Source: Pectinophora gossypiella
Taxonomy: Eukaryota > Arthropoda > Insecta > Lepidoptera > Gelechiidae
Direction of reading: 5' to 3'
NCBI RefSeq assembly: GCF_024362695.1
Contig: NW_026063274.1
Location: 62,001 to 126,000, forward strand
DNA: 64,000 nt
The notes below the pieces were generated by a model. The model searched no databases and was not told the DNA's origin. It worked only from the letters and a program-made list of their open reading frames with translations. The translations under genes were made by a program, and so were the position numbers. Below are positions 33,201 through 42,969 of this stretch, piece by piece; the stretch's first letter is position 1; every line of letters starts with the position of its first letter.

Positions 33201-34114
33201 GACCTTTTGATGGTGTAGGTACGGACTTTGCAGGACCTTTCTATACCAAAGTTCAAGCCTATCGCAACCGTAAACTCGTTAAGAGTTACCTGTGTGTATT
33301 TGTGTGCTTGTCTACAAAGGCCGTTCACCTCGAGGTTGTGTCGGACCTTACTACCGAAGCCTTTATTGCGACCTTTACTCGTTTCGTCTCACGTCGCGGT
33401 TTACCTAGACTTATCCGATCTGACTGCGGACGAAATTACGTAGGGGCCAATAATTACTTAAAGGAGCTAGAAACTTTTATCTCCCAATATTCTACGGTGC
33501 TAGGCTCAGAGCTTTCCAAAAGGAAAATTAATTGGGTGTTCGATCCCCCCGTTTGCCCTCACTGGGGCGGCCTATTTGAGGCGGCAGTTAAGTCAGCGAA
33601 GTCCCACCTAAAGCGTGTTATAGGGGAAACCCCACTAACCTTTGAAGAACTGACCACCGTCTTCACTAAAATAGAGGCAGTTCTGAACTCGCGTCCCCTG
33701 TGCCCTGTTTCCCCGGACCCCAACGACGTTGAGGTACTGACTCCCGGCCATTTTCTTGTAGGTCAGCCTTTAACTGCCCTACCCGAGTACCCGTATCAGG
33801 ATGTTAAGATGCATCGACTTACCCGATTCCAATTAGTGCAACAAATCACGCAGCATTTTTGGTCACGCTGGCACTTAGAGTACCTAAATACCCTACAGAC
33901 CAGACAGAAGTGGACCTCCCCTGTCAACCCTCCCTGTGTAGGCGATTTAGTTCTTCTCAAAGAAGACAACCTTCCCCCTTTGCAGTGGCGCCGCGGACGC
34001 ATTACTCAATTGTACCCCGGTCAAGACAAAGTCGTACGTGTGGTCGATGTCAAAACTCCCACCGGCACGCTCAAGAGGTCCTTGACTAAATTAGTTCGCC
34101 TTCCTATTGATTAA
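30230..34114 (+). CDS. pol: BEL-1 Pol (protease, RT, RNase H, integrase)
   Basis: Open in the gag frame from directly after the TAA. Residue numbers run from codon 30290. Aspartic protease active site ALCDTGAQGCLI near 24. RT from about 270-520 with the first catalytic Asp in FVTDIRMMF (~348) and YVDD (~426). RNase H about 595-730 (GFCDASEAGYAAAVYL, SWTDSKIVLAW). Integrase HHCC finger about 905-945 (HCHQENAH..CIPCYR) and DDE core with D in GTDFAGPF (~976), D in SDCGRNYVG (~1043; usually SDNGTNF) and E in GGLFEAAVKS (~1095). A C-terminal BEL/Pao domain (DUF5641 type, LVLLKEDNLPPLQW) ends the protein. No internal stop or frameshift. All catalytic residues that I can check are present, so the element may be competent if the gag stop is bypassed. 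Confidence 0.9.
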   Translation, partial: LGSVSPSSLPACKPIPQSSLVLLPTALIQVRTSCGYFVEARALCDTGAQGCLITTELVVDQMNIAISPSSTPVRGIGNVQVTQSRGTVSLCFRPVNSTIPEISTTAVVVDVIAGTHPEVELPKQVVSSTFHLFLADPSFYKPGPINVLLGADVIGSLLRPQISILPCGLTALSTVFGFILSGPIPGRFCDLEPPMTGVSLSQIVEKFWKIEEAPQLDVANPLDQECETIFKTTTTRGRDGRFVVRLPFLQDRPCLGDSKTTALRRFHNLEKRMQANSEFRDKYVAFMREYLELHHMSLSSVDLTREHYFIPHHGIFKTGGDKIRVVFDGSSSTSSGVSLNHCLHTGPKLQRDIAHILLNFRRHEVVFVTDIRMMFRMTWIHPEDRKYQLVLWRADPSQPLLAYELNTNTYGLRSSPFISIRALLELAERERTTFPRAAAVLESDIYVDDCLTGAESLESARLLKSELEGIMASGGYELRKWISNRPELLDDLPPEHLQPHCFQDSNNPQTIAVLGIQYDPVNDTFSYNTRLDSPDLITKRKVLSLIARIYDPCGWIAPLVFKAKLIIQRMWLSGLSWDDELTPVLAAEWEAFARDLTQVSSIRIPRHIVPSGSSSLSIHGFCDASEAGYAAAVYLRVEHPSGSCSVHLIMAKSKISPVRTHLTIPKLELLGAVLLSKLLRHVVLCLQRSMVLDNINSWTDSKIVLAWLKTPAHQLQTFEANRVTQILNSEPQSIWRHVPGVMNPSDCASRGLLASELVNHIHSWLSPKWLTQSPDLWPGVTEPDPCPDLPGLRCLVMTSAPLPFDVSSLLERYSSLNRLINVVSYMLRFVHNAKSPNDRRSSPFLTSDERGRALLSIIKVVQYISFPDELDLLQLIHNSLRKLNLFLDDSGLIRVGGRLRNSDLPYDARHPLLLPRNGHFINLLISHCHQENAHAGANTILAILSRDYWILSARRAIQHVIFKCIPCYRLKAVVSQPPMGDLPKDRVTATRPFDGVGTDFAGPFYTKVQAYRNRKLVKSYLCVFVCLSTKAVHLEVVSDLTTEAFIATFTRFVSRRGLPRLIRSDCGRNYVGANNYLKELETFISQYSTVLGSELSKRKINWVFDPPVCPHWGGLFEAAVKSAKSHLKRVIGETPLTFEELTTVFTKIEAVLNSRPLCPVSPDPNDVEVLTPGHFLVGQPLTALPEYPYQDVKMHRLTRFQLVQQITQHFWSRWHLEYLNTLQTRQKWTSPVNPPCVGDLVLLKEDNLPPLQWRRGRITQLYPGQDKVVRVVDVKTPTGTLKRSLTKLVRLPID

Positions 34115-34206
34115 GTTTTATTGTTGAAGTCTTTATTAGTTTCCCTTTCTTTTTTCCATATTATTTAGTATATCGTAAACATTTTACATGTTTAGGGCGG
34201 GCGATA

Positions 34207-34497
34207 TGTTTACATCGGTATTTGTTTAGTGGGTGCATCGCAATCGTTAATTTTATAAATAACCGCAATACAAGCTCTGCCTACTCCCCACCTTGTATGT
34301 TCTATGACACATTACCGACCGGCCCACGACACTGTGCGTATGTGTGTAAGTTAACCAGTGCCTGAAGACTAGTGAGAGTATCCTGCCTACCCTACAAGGA
34401 GTATCGGTAACGTACCACATCATATTGCCATAGTTCGTCGACTGACTATTTTATATTTTACTTTGTGTTCCCCTGTACCCCAGCAACTTCCAAAACA
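34207..34497 (+). repeat. BEL-1 3' LTR (291 bp)
   Basis: Same sequence as the 5' LTR. Preceded by a purine-rich stretch (AGGGCGGGCGATA, 34194-34206), the likely plus-strand primer tract. Followed by the duplicated ATGTT. Confidence 0.95.
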
Positions 34498-34502
34498 ATG
34501 TT
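34498..34502 (+). repeat. Target-site duplication ATGTT of BEL-1, right
   Basis: Matches 27904-27908. With one copy removed, the gypsy-1 reading frame is continuous across the insertion. Confidence 0.9.
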
Positions 34503-35388
34503 AATAAACCTTTAATACTTACCTATGACAGTTCTGAATACGGCGTCGGAGCAGTGCTCTCTCATGAAATGGTGGATGGACAAGAGCGACTAGTAGCTAT
34601 GGCTTCGCGAACACTGCACATACATGAACGCGGGTACTCACAATTAGATGAGGAAGCAGCTTCAATAATGTTTGGTATTACGAAATTTCACAACTATCTA
34701 ATGGGAAGGCACTTTCGCATTGAGACGGATCACAAACCGTTACTTGGTATTTTTGATCCTAAAAAACCAATGTCTAATTTATTGTCACCTCGTTTGACTA
34801 GGATCGCAATCGCTCTAACGTCACATGATTACGACATCGTGTACAAACCAGGAGCACAGATCGGAAACGCTGATAATCTGAGTCGCTGGCCCATGCCAGT
34901 ACCCGAACAACCAGAACCACATTTGGGAGAAATATTGTTGATGGCGGAATCTCCAAATAACTTCCCATTTCCTGCAGAAAAAATAGCTCAAAATACGCTG
35001 AAAGATACAACATTGTTGCAAGTAATCCACTATGTGCAACATGGTTGGCCAATGAAAGTAAACAACACGGACTTGCGACCATATTCGTTACACCGTTCAG
35101 ACTTATACGTACAAAAAGATTGTCTACTACTAGGTTGTCGTGTAGTTATTCCAGACAGCATGCGGGCTCCAATCTTACAATTTTTACATAAGACTCACAC
35201 AGGGATTGTGCTAACCAAAGCAGTCGCTAGCAGCTATGTTTGGTGGCCAACTATCAATGACCATATAGAGACGATGGTCAATGGATGCGAAATGTGCCTC
35301 GAGAACCGTCATATGCCACCGAAAACTAATCATAAATGGATTATGCCGGCGAGGCCGTGGTCACGAGTCCATATTGATTTCGCGGGAC
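34503..35388 (+). pseudogene. pol: Gypsy-1 pol fragment: RNase H and start of integrase
   Basis: Frame continues from 27903. RNase H: TYDSSEYGVGAVLSH, ASRTLHIHERGYSQLDEEA, ETDHKPLLGIF, then GNADNLSRWP. Integrase: finger residues in FLHKTHTGIVLTKAVASSYVWW..CEMC, then the first catalytic region VHIDFAG, where the frame is cut by the mag-like LTR at 35389. One of the finger histidines may be altered (HTGIV where HxGI/HPG is usual). The two other integrase catalytic residues are missing. Gypsy-1 received two later elements (BEL-1 and mag-like), which gives their relative ages. Confidence 0.85.
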
Positions 35389-35484
35389 TGTAAGGTAGTA
35401 GCTGAAAACCTTTTGTGAACACACCACCATTTGATACATTATCAATAAAGCCAGTTATCGCTAGACTGTCTTTTTGTTAATACA
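35389..35484 (+). repeat. 5' LTR of the mag-like gypsy element (96 bp)
   Basis: Starts TGTAAGGTAG exactly where the gypsy-1 frame breaks and ends TTAATACA, with an AATAAA poly(A) signal inside. After a short spacer comes TTTGGCGCAGTCGG (35490-35503), the primer-binding site typical of mag-type elements. Very short LTRs (77 bp in Bombyx mag) are a known trait of that clade. No matching 3' LTR is visible after 46498. Confidence 0.7.
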
Positions 35485-35521
35485 TCCCATTTGGCGCAGT
35501 CGGTTTTCAAATTAATTAAAC

Positions 35522-35655
35522 ATCATCATCATCAATTTAAGAGCCACGCTCTTGTCGGTGTAGCATTTTCCGAATACTCTCCATGCTACTTTTTAGGGAA
35601 AAATAGGGCAGTGGTTTCCCTCTTGCCTTCCGCCCCAAATTAAATTAAATTAAAA
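35522..35655 (+). mobile_element. Short SINE-like insert in the mag leader
   Basis: Starts (ATC)n, then GAGCCACGCTCTTGTCGGTG and TTGCCTTCCGCCCC, ends in (AAATT)n. It interrupts the leader motif TCAAATTAATTAAAC, which is present on its left side and partly repeated on its right. It resembles dispersed lepidopteran repeats; family not certain. Confidence 0.5.
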
Positions 35656-35916
35656 TTAATTAAACATGCCTATCGGAAAAATAGAAGCGTTTGACATCGG
35701 GAAACACAATTGGGATGCTTATTGTCGTCGCATAAAACAATTTATCGCATTAAATGATATCGATAAGGAGTTACAAGTGGCCGCGTTAGTAACTCACGTG
35801 GGTGAATTTCAAATTAATTAAACATGCCTATCGGAAAAATAGAAGCGTTTGACATCGGGAAACACAATTGGGATGCTTATTGTCGTCGCATAAAACAATT
35901 TATCGCATTAAATGAT
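35656..35916 (+). repeat. 158-bp tandem copies of the mag gag 5' end, part 1
   Basis: Copies of leader plus the first ~50 gag codons with ATGs at 35666 and 35824. The second copy is interrupted by BEL-2 at 35916 and resumes at 42975. Each copy ends in the next leader, so each gives a short peptide ending EFQIN and a stop. Confidence 0.9.
35912..35916 (+). repeat. Target-site duplication ATGAT of BEL-2, left
   Basis: ATGAT before the left LTR; matched at 42970-42974. Collapsing the two restores the exact 158-bp spacing of the mag repeats. Confidence 0.95.
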
Positions 35917-36225
35917 TGAATAAACCTCGAGTTTTCTTGGATCCTATGAGAGGGGTGCGACGCAATGAAAGCCGAGAATACTATTAAAAAAATTGGCTTT
36001 ATTGCGATAACCGTCCGAACAAAAACTCAAAAAAAACTAGTTACATAGGCCAACCCACTCAAACACGATGACATTTCTGATACCGCGTTCTAATCTACTA
36101 GTAGCGCCATCTATGCAGCCATAATAGAACAAAAATTATAAGTTTTAAGATTTGCTGCGTAGATAGCATGTTTAAGAGCTCAATTATTATTCTTATAATT
36201 AAAACTAAAAATAAACAGTTGAACA
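35917..36225 (-). repeat. BEL-2 3' LTR (309 bp)
   Basis: On the minus strand starts TGTTCAACTG and ends GGTTTATTCA. By eye identical to 42661-42969. Confidence 0.95.
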
Positions 36226-36576
36226 TAACTGCCCACCAAGGACAATAGTTAGATTGGCCTTAAACAATGAAAAAATGGCACTACCTCCAGAAATACAAAT
36301 AAATGAATTATACTACTCTACTGCCCACCGTGATACAACTAAATGAATGATAAAAATAATAAATCAAGACACCAATTAATGGTAATCATTATACAGTGCG
36401 TTAAGGCTTATTAACGTCAGACAACTAAACAAAATTATAAAACCACATTGCAATACGTGAAACGTGGTAACTTCACATAACAAAAAAATAAAACAATACT
36501 CTAATAGCTAAACTATAACATTAAAACAGAATTAAACTTCTAAAAATACAATAAAAATATAATTTAAGTTAAATCA
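36226..36576 (-). other. BEL-2 3' untranslated region
   Basis: About 350 bases between the stop of the polyprotein and the 3' LTR. On the minus strand a TTGGTGGGCAGTTA stretch abuts the LTR and may serve as polypurine tract. A similar GGTGGGCAG occurs about 90 bases further upstream. Confidence 0.5.
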
Positions 36577-39500
36577 TCACTTAGCTACAGGGAGTATACA
36601 CAACCTTGAAACTGGACGCTTCATCAAGGAATTTTTTGTTTTTAATGTGACGACTCGAGTAACTTTGTCAGCACCGGGATGTTTCATCACTACCCTTCCA
36701 AGTAGCCATCGGCTAGGAGGCAAGTCGTCTTCCTTGACAAGAACTATATCTCCCTCATTAGGCTCAGGTGTTTGTCGCTGCCATTTGTACCTGGTTTGGA
36801 GCGTATTGATGTAATCCCGAGACCATTTCCTCCAAAAATCTTGTAGCATGCGTTGGGTCAGCTGCCACCTTCTTAAGCTTGATATGCTTGAAGACTCGAA
36901 ACTGCGATCTGGGGCTGCAACCAATGCTTCTCCCACAAGAAAATGCCCTGGTGTTAGAATAGTTTCGTTATCTGAATCAGATTCTATCCTCGATAACGGT
37001 CTTGAATTTAGGCAAGCTTCAACTTGAACAAGCACGGTTGCTAACTCCTCATAAGTCAGTGTCGATTCTCCGATAACTCTTTTTAGATGAAACTTCGTTG
37101 ACTTGATAGCCGCTTCCCACAACCCCCCAAAGTTGGGAGCACGTGGCGGGATAAAATGCCATTGTGTACCTTTAGTCGCAAGACTCTCCCTGATTTCTTC
37201 TCCCAGTTGAGATTTTTCTTCAGCTGAAAGACTACGTAACTCACGGGAAGCACCTACGAAATTTGTTCCATTGTCACTATACAAATCAGTGCAATGTCCA
37301 CGCCTAGCTACGAATCTTCGGAAAGCAGCCAAAAATCCTTGAGCAGTGAGATCACTCACTACCTCTATATGCACAGCGCGGGTCACCATACATATAAACA
37401 AACAAATATAACCTTTATAGGAACGGTGTCCTCTACCCTTCGCAGTTCTTATATTTATGGGACCCGCATAGTCTACCCCACTACTCCTAAAAGGTCTACT
37501 TGGTGTTACTCGTACTGCCGGTAATTGTCCCATGAGAGGATTATTTGCAGCACCCGAATATCTTAAGCAGGTAGTACATCTACGAACATGTCCTTTCACC
37601 AATATTTTACAGCCTATGATCCAATATTTGGAGTACAAGTAACGCAACATTGCTTGAGGTCCTCCGTGCAAAGTATTTCTGTGCGCCTCAGAGATTAACA
37701 ACTTTGTTATGTTTCCCTTCTTTGACAACAAAATTTGGTGTTTTCTGTCTTCGTTAAAGTTGGCATTATTAAGCCTTCCTCCTACCCTCAGAATGTTCTT
37801 CTCATCTACATAAGGATTTAAAGTAAGTATTTTAGAACTTCTTTTTAAACTTCCACCTTTCTGTAATGTATCTATTTCCTCTTTAAAATTTTCTAATTGA
37901 TTTTGTCTAATGCATGTTTCTAAAGCTTCTTGTATTTCTTCACTTGTTAAAATTTTATTACTATGTCTTTCCCCTTTAGGTTTTTTCATGTTCAAAAAAC
38001 GTCTACAGTATGCCACGACCCTTACTAATCTGGTAAGTGTTGAAAATCTTTCCCATAACTCCTCTTCCGTTGTTATAAAATGAACTTTCGCTTCTTCTAA
38101 TTTCGTATGTAAGTTTTTGGGTTTTTCTCTTTTAACTTCTTTTTCTTTTAATATTTCAGGACCAGTAAACCATAGAGTGGCTTTTGTTAACTCAGCTGGA
38201 CGAAGACCTCTCGAAGCAAGGTCGGCAGGATTTTGTTTCGATCGAATGTGAGACCACTGTTGTGGTTCCAAATTATCCAAGATGGTGGATACTCTATTAG
38301 CTATAAACGTCTTCCACTTACTTGGATGACTATTGATCCACGCGAGCACTACCGTAGAGTCTGTCCAAGCATACCATTGACATTTTGGAATCTCCAATAC
38401 TGCACCCACTTCTGCCATCAACCTAGCCAAGAGTACTGCACCACACAATTCTAGCCTGGGTATGGACACCTGTTTTATTGGTGCAACTTTTGTCTTTGCC
38501 GTCACTAAGTTTACCTTTACGTTATTTTTTGAATCTATAGTACGTACATATACTGCTGCCGCATAAGCCGATTGGGATGCGTCGGAAAACCCATGCAACT
38601 CGATCTGCATATCCTTTACTTTAAATCCCAAGGAGCGTGGTATTTTCAATGATCTCAAGAGCATTAACTCCTCACGGTAAGCATTCCATTCATTCAATAT
38701 ACCAGTTGGGACCTCCTCATCCCAGCCAACTCCTGCTAACCACAGCTTTTGAATAATTATTTTCGCTATAATTATTGTTGGTGCGACCCAACCCAATGGA
38801 TCGAACAGTCTGGAAATGTCTGCTAAAATATTTCTTTTAGTTACAGGTTCTTTCATCACCGGGAGAGCTACCGTGTACTGGTATACATCCTCGCGTCGGT
38901 TCCAGGTAAGTCCTAGAATTTTTATTACAGTATCCTCTTTTATTTTCAGTTCTTGTGTTGTATAATCTTCCCTATCCTCTTTCTCTTGGTTCACCTCTGT
39001 TATCCACTGGTTACTATTACTAGACCATTTTTGCAACTGAAAACCCGCCTTTTCCAACAGCTTAGTCATCTCTTCTTTAATTTGTATTCCTTCCTCTACT
39101 GTTTGACAACCCGTTAATAAATCATCCATGTAAAAATCTTTCAGGACTCGCTCAGCAGCCATCGGGTAATTATGACCCTCATCCAGCGCCACTTGCATCA
39201 AACATCTTACAGCCAGGTACGGAGCACAAGAAGTTCCAAATGTGACTCTCAATAATTTGTATTCGGTTATATCTTTTTCAGGACTGTCTCGCCACAAAAT
39301 ACGTTGAAAATCGGCATCATCATCATCTACCTTTATCTGGTGGTACATTTTCACAATGTCCGCCACCAAAGCTATAGGGTGAGTCCTCCAACGCATAATA
39401 ATATGCCTTAATTCCATCTGGAGAGTGGGTCCAATCATAAGAGTATCATTTAACGAAACTCCATTCTTTCCTTTACTAGATGCATTCATAACTATTCGCA

Positions 39501-41823
39501 CTTTAGTCGTGTCTTTGTCTTCTCTTATTACTTCGTGGTAAGGTAAGTACACAGCAGGTTTTTCTTTATCTTCATTATTTACCACCGTCATGAGATTTAA
39601 TTTTAGATATTCTTCAAAGGTTCTTGTATATTCTTTCTTCAGGGCTTCATTCTTTTCTAACTTCCTTTCTAATGATAAGAACCTTCCCCTCGCAATCTCC
39701 TTTGAGCCTTCTACAGGCTTAGGTATATTTCCTTTAAATGGCAGTTTTACTACATATCTACCCTGTAAATCTCTGGTTGTAGTTTTGCTGAAGAATTCTT
39801 CACATCTGTTCTCTTCTTCGGTAAATATCTTTCCTACACTATATGTAGGTTCTGCTTCTAATTCCCAAAACTTCTTGAGCAGCGCATCATCCTCAATTGC
39901 AGCATGCATTACATTTATGTGAGCTGAGGATGATGTACCAACCAGACCAGACAGAATCCACCCAAAGGAAGTCGACTGTGCTACCATCGCGCCTGTAGGA
40001 TCCTTTTCTACACCTTCTCTAATGATTTGGCTATATATTTCGGCTCCTAACAAAATATCAATTTTATTAGGGTTATAATATAAGGGATCAGCTAGTTGGT
40101 TTTGTGGTATCTGCAGCCATTCCAATTCCACAACTTTCTTGCTCGGCAAGAAAGAAGTAATAGATTTCAAAACGTGAGCACGTACTTGAATCTCCACCTT
40201 TGGATCCATCCTAGATTTCAGCCTTAGCTGCACCACCGCCTTTGAGTCTACAACTCGCTCTCCTCCTACTCCCGAAATCTTTCCTTTCACAGGCACTTTT
40301 TTCAATCTAAGTAACTGCACCGCCGCCTCAGTTACAAAGGAAGCCTGAGACCCTTGGTCTAATAACGCTCTCAGAGTATACATATCGCCATTGTCCTTTT
40401 CTACATTGACGACTGCTGTAGCCAGCAACACAGATGGGCTTCCCACTGCAACAGTATTTGCTACAACCTCTTCTGTAAAAAGCTCATCTGCATTACCAGT
40501 CCCTACATCTTCTATGTCTTGTTCTGCAGTACTCGTATCTTCTACTGTCTCTTCTTCTGTAGTAACAAACGCCGACCGTGTGGGAGTTGGGTTACCTACC
40601 TTTGGATGTACCAACGTATGGTGATGTCTCCTACATATCCTACACTTCACCGGACTCCTGCACATTTTTGCAGAGTGATTGCCACCCAAACAGTTGAAAC
40701 AAATGCCGTTGTTCTGTACAAAATCACGTCGAGCGTCACTGTCTTGTTTGACAAATTCTTTACAAAGATATAAACGATGAGTTTCCGAACAAAATGGACA
40801 TTGATAAGATTGTTCTGCGCTAGCAACGTGTAACGACCTCGGCTTGTAAACTACGGGGTTATGTTGCGGTTTGCTAACCACGCGTTGATCCACGAATTCC
40901 AATGCTCTGAATCTGTTAGTAATAAACTTTTCAAACTGTTTAAAGGTGGGTAATTCATCCGCAGGTACATTGTTTGCTACATTTAACTCCCACTGCTTCC
41001 TTGACTCAACGTCCAATTTCAAAGACAGAATGTAAATAATTAAAATATCCCATGACGAGGTATCTATCCCTAGATTTGAAAGTGCATTCAAACAATCCAT
41101 AGAAGTATCAATCAATTCTTTCAGCAAACTTGGGGACTCGACTGTGGCAGTTTTTTGACTTAACAAGCGTTTAAGAATACAGTGCGATACATATTTTTTG
41201 TTATTGTACCGTCCTTCCAACAAAGACCAACATCTGTCATAATTTTTATCCGTGATAGGAATATTCCTAAGTAATTGTTCCGCTTCCCCCTTGATATAAC
41301 TCTTCAAATAGTGTAACTTCTGAACTTTATCCAATGCATTGTTACTATGAATCATTGACACAAACAGATCCCTAAATGTTGTCCACTCAGTATATTTCCC
41401 TGAAAAGGTGGGAATGTTGATTTTTGGCAATTTAACCAAATTATGCGAAGCATCCGATACTTGTGACCGAGCTGAGGGAGCAACATTCAAAGCATCCACT
41501 TGGCCCGAGGTTGTACCCTTTGCGTCTGACATAAAATTAGTTAGAACTGTTTTCATAACACATTTATAGTTTATATATTCCTCCTCCGTTCTGTCATAGA
41601 TCTCTTCTTTTACATAACTACTTTCCTTTAACTCCCCAGTCGCATAAAGTTGTATCATCTCCTTATGACCCGTCAAGAAATCATCCCAATTTTTTTCTAA
41701 TGTATCCAATTTACTTTCTACGTATGCTTTAGTAATTCTTTCTTTAGGTGACTTTTTGTAATTTACAAAAGATCTCTTAATACGATCGAACGTATCGATT
41801 TGGTAATTAATCAGTGACTCCAT
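36577..41823 (-). CDS. gag-pol: BEL-2 Gag-Pol polyprotein (single ORF)
   Basis: One uninterrupted frame. I place the start at the ATG at 41823 (MESLINYQ), since codons upstream of it use no ATG, giving 1748 residues. Gag: DUF1759-type capsid region about 135-300 (INIPTFSGKYTEWTTFRDLF), then zinc knuckles about 343-430 (CPFCSETH.., CFNCLGGNHSAKMC, CRICRRHHHTLVH). Protease with LLDQGSQASF near 488 (DUF1758 type). RT about 750-1000 with VADIVKMYHQ (~822) and YMDD (~899). RNase H about 1075-1220 (GFSDASQSAYAAAVYV, WTDSTVVLAW). Integrase: finger HRNTLHGG..CTTCLR (~1384-1420), DDE core D in GVDYAGP (~1452), D in SDNGTNFVGA (~1516), E in GGLWEAAIKS (~1566), then the DUF5641-type C-terminus. All catalytic residues are present, LTRs are identical and the target duplication is intact: a very young and possibly active element. 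Confidence 0.95.
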   Translation of the reverse strand: MESLINYQIDTFDRIKRSFVNYKKSPKERITKAYVESKLDTLEKNWDDFLTGHKEMIQLYATGELKESSYVKEEIYDRTEEEYINYKCVMKTVLTNFMSDAKGTTSGQVDALNVAPSARSQVSDASHNLVKLPKINIPTFSGKYTEWTTFRDLFVSMIHSNNALDKVQKLHYLKSYIKGEAEQLLRNIPITDKNYDRCWSLLEGRYNNKKYVSHCILKRLLSQKTATVESPSLLKELIDTSMDCLNALSNLGIDTSSWDILIIYILSLKLDVESRKQWELNVANNVPADELPTFKQFEKFITNRFRALEFVDQRVVSKPQHNPVVYKPRSLHVASAEQSYQCPFCSETHRLYLCKEFVKQDSDARRDFVQNNGICFNCLGGNHSAKMCRSPVKCRICRRHHHTLVHPKVGNPTPTRSAFVTTEEETVEDTSTAEQDIEDVGTGNADELFTEEVVANTVAVGSPSVLLATAVVNVEKDNGDMYTLRALLDQGSQASFVTEAAVQLLRLKKVPVKGKISGVGGERVVDSKAVVQLRLKSRMDPKVEIQVRAHVLKSITSFLPSKKVVELEWLQIPQNQLADPLYYNPNKIDILLGAEIYSQIIREGVEKDPTGAMVAQSTSFGWILSGLVGTSSSAHINVMHAAIEDDALLKKFWELEAEPTYSVGKIFTEEENRCEEFFSKTTTRDLQGRYVVKLPFKGNIPKPVEGSKEIARGRFLSLERKLEKNEALKKEYTRTFEEYLKLNLMTVVNNEDKEKPAVYLPYHEVIREDKDTTKVRIVMNASSKGKNGVSLNDTLMIGPTLQMELRHIIMRWRTHPIALVADIVKMYHQIKVDDDDADFQRILWRDSPEKDITEYKLLRVTFGTSCAPYLAVRCLMQVALDEGHNYPMAAERVLKDFYMDDLLTGCQTVEEGIQIKEEMTKLLEKAGFQLQKWSSNSNQWITEVNQEKEDREDYTTQELKIKEDTVIKILGLTWNRREDVYQYTVALPVMKEPVTKRNILADISRLFDPLGWVAPTIIIAKIIIQKLWLAGVGWDEEVPTGILNEWNAYREELMLLRSLKIPRSLGFKVKDMQIELHGFSDASQSAYAAAVYVRTIDSKNNVKVNLVTAKTKVAPIKQVSIPRLELCGAVLLARLMAEVGAVLEIPKCQWYAWTDSTVVLAWINSHPSKWKTFIANRVSTILDNLEPQQWSHIRSKQNPADLASRGLRPAELTKATLWFTGPEILKEKEVKREKPKNLHTKLEEAKVHFITTEEELWERFSTLTRLVRVVAYCRRFLNMKKPKGERHSNKILTSEEIQEALETCIRQNQLENFKEEIDTLQKGGSLKRSSKILTLNPYVDEKNILRVGGRLNNANFNEDRKHQILLSKKGNITKLLISEAHRNTLHGGPQAMLRYLYSKYWIIGCKILVKGHVRRCTTCLRYSGAANNPLMGQLPAVRVTPSRPFRSSGVDYAGPINIRTAKGRGHRSYKGYICLFICMVTRAVHIEVVSDLTAQGFLAAFRRFVARRGHCTDLYSDNGTNFVGASRELRSLSAEEKSQLGEEIRESLATKGTQWHFIPPRAPNFGGLWEAAIKSTKFHLKRVIGESTLTYEELATVLVQVEACLNSRPLSRIESDSDNETILTPGHFLVGEALVAAPDRSFESSSISSLRRWQLTQRMLQDFWRKWSRDYINTLQTRYKWQRQTPEPNEGDIVLVKEDDLPPSRWLLGRVVMKHPGADKVTRVVTLKTKNSLMKRPVSRLCILPVAK

Positions 41824-42660
41824 TATACCCAATTTTAAAGTAGCCAAACGCAAAAGTAAACCTCCCTCTCTCTACCCTTATTTATAGTTAAATCAAAAAA
41901 AAGTAAATAGTAATAAAAACCAGTGTCCTTTTTACAATCCCTTAATTCACAACACAACACAAATATCACTGTCACTTCCTTGAAACTCCTGCACCTGAAG
42001 ATACACGTCCACCTTCGTTCTTCATAAGAATGATCCTCCCTCCGCCTTGGTTACGCGACTCACTTCGGCGCCTGCTACTAGAGCAGGGTAATGGCGTGTT
42101 GTAGTTGTAGCCCAATAATTTTCACTTGTTAGTTCCTCCGCACATCGCAATGCACGGTATGGAAACTATACCGCCGCCGTTGATTATTATCCGTATCTCA
42201 TAAAGCACGATAGGGCCTCCGCCTACGGACTTAGAAGGCGCTCCTCCGCGCCTCGCTATGGACGGTATATTTTCCCTTCGCCACCGTCGATTCTCCTCCT
42301 TGTCTCCTAAAGCACGATAGGCCTTTTCTGCTGGAGAGGACGGTCCTCCGTGCCTCACAATGCACGGTTATCCTCTTCCACGTCGTTAATCGCGGAGTTT
42401 GTTTCATCCGTCAGTTGTATTGACGGTCTTCCACACTACTCGGTACACGAAACTTGTATGCAGCTTATCTTCCTCCACTCCGCACTCTTAATAATAATTG
42501 CAGAGCAATATACAGGTTATACCCGTATATTGTCTGCGTACCCTTGAACAGCGATCCACTGCCCTTTACTAGGTACGGAGGGCTGTAATTCCTTACAGGA
42601 ATTACTAAAAAACTGCAACCCCTACCGAATAGTATGCGACTATCCGGCTCCGAAGGACCA
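41824..42660 (-). other. BEL-2 5' leader with three imperfect ~104-bp repeats and primer-binding site
   Basis: Next to the 5' LTR, the minus strand reads TGGTCCTTCGGAGCCGGATA (42641-42660), the candidate primer-binding site. Further in, three diverged copies of a ~104-bp unit start at about 42135, 42240 and 42343 (plus-strand landmarks TCCTCCG..CCTC.CAATGCACGGTA and TAAAGCACGATAGG). No ORF of interest. Confidence 0.65.
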
Positions 42661-42969
42661 TGAATAAACCTCGAGTTTTCTTGGATCCTATGAGAGGGGT
42701 GCGACGCAATGAAAGCCGAGAATACTATTAAAAAAATTGGCTTTATTGCGATAACCGTCCGAACAAAAACTCAAAAAAAACTAGTTACATAGGCCAACCC
42801 ACTCAAACACGATGACATTTCTGATACCGCGTTCTAATCTACTAGTAGCGCCATCTATGCAGCCATAATAGAACAAAAATTATAAGTTTTAAGATTTGCT
42901 GCGTAGATAGCATGTTTAAGAGCTCAATTATTATTCTTATAATTAAAACTAAAAATAAACAGTTGAACA
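42661..42969 (-). repeat. BEL-2 5' LTR (309 bp)
   Basis: Same sequence as 35917-36225. Flanked on the right by the duplicated ATGAT (42970-42974). Confidence 0.95.
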
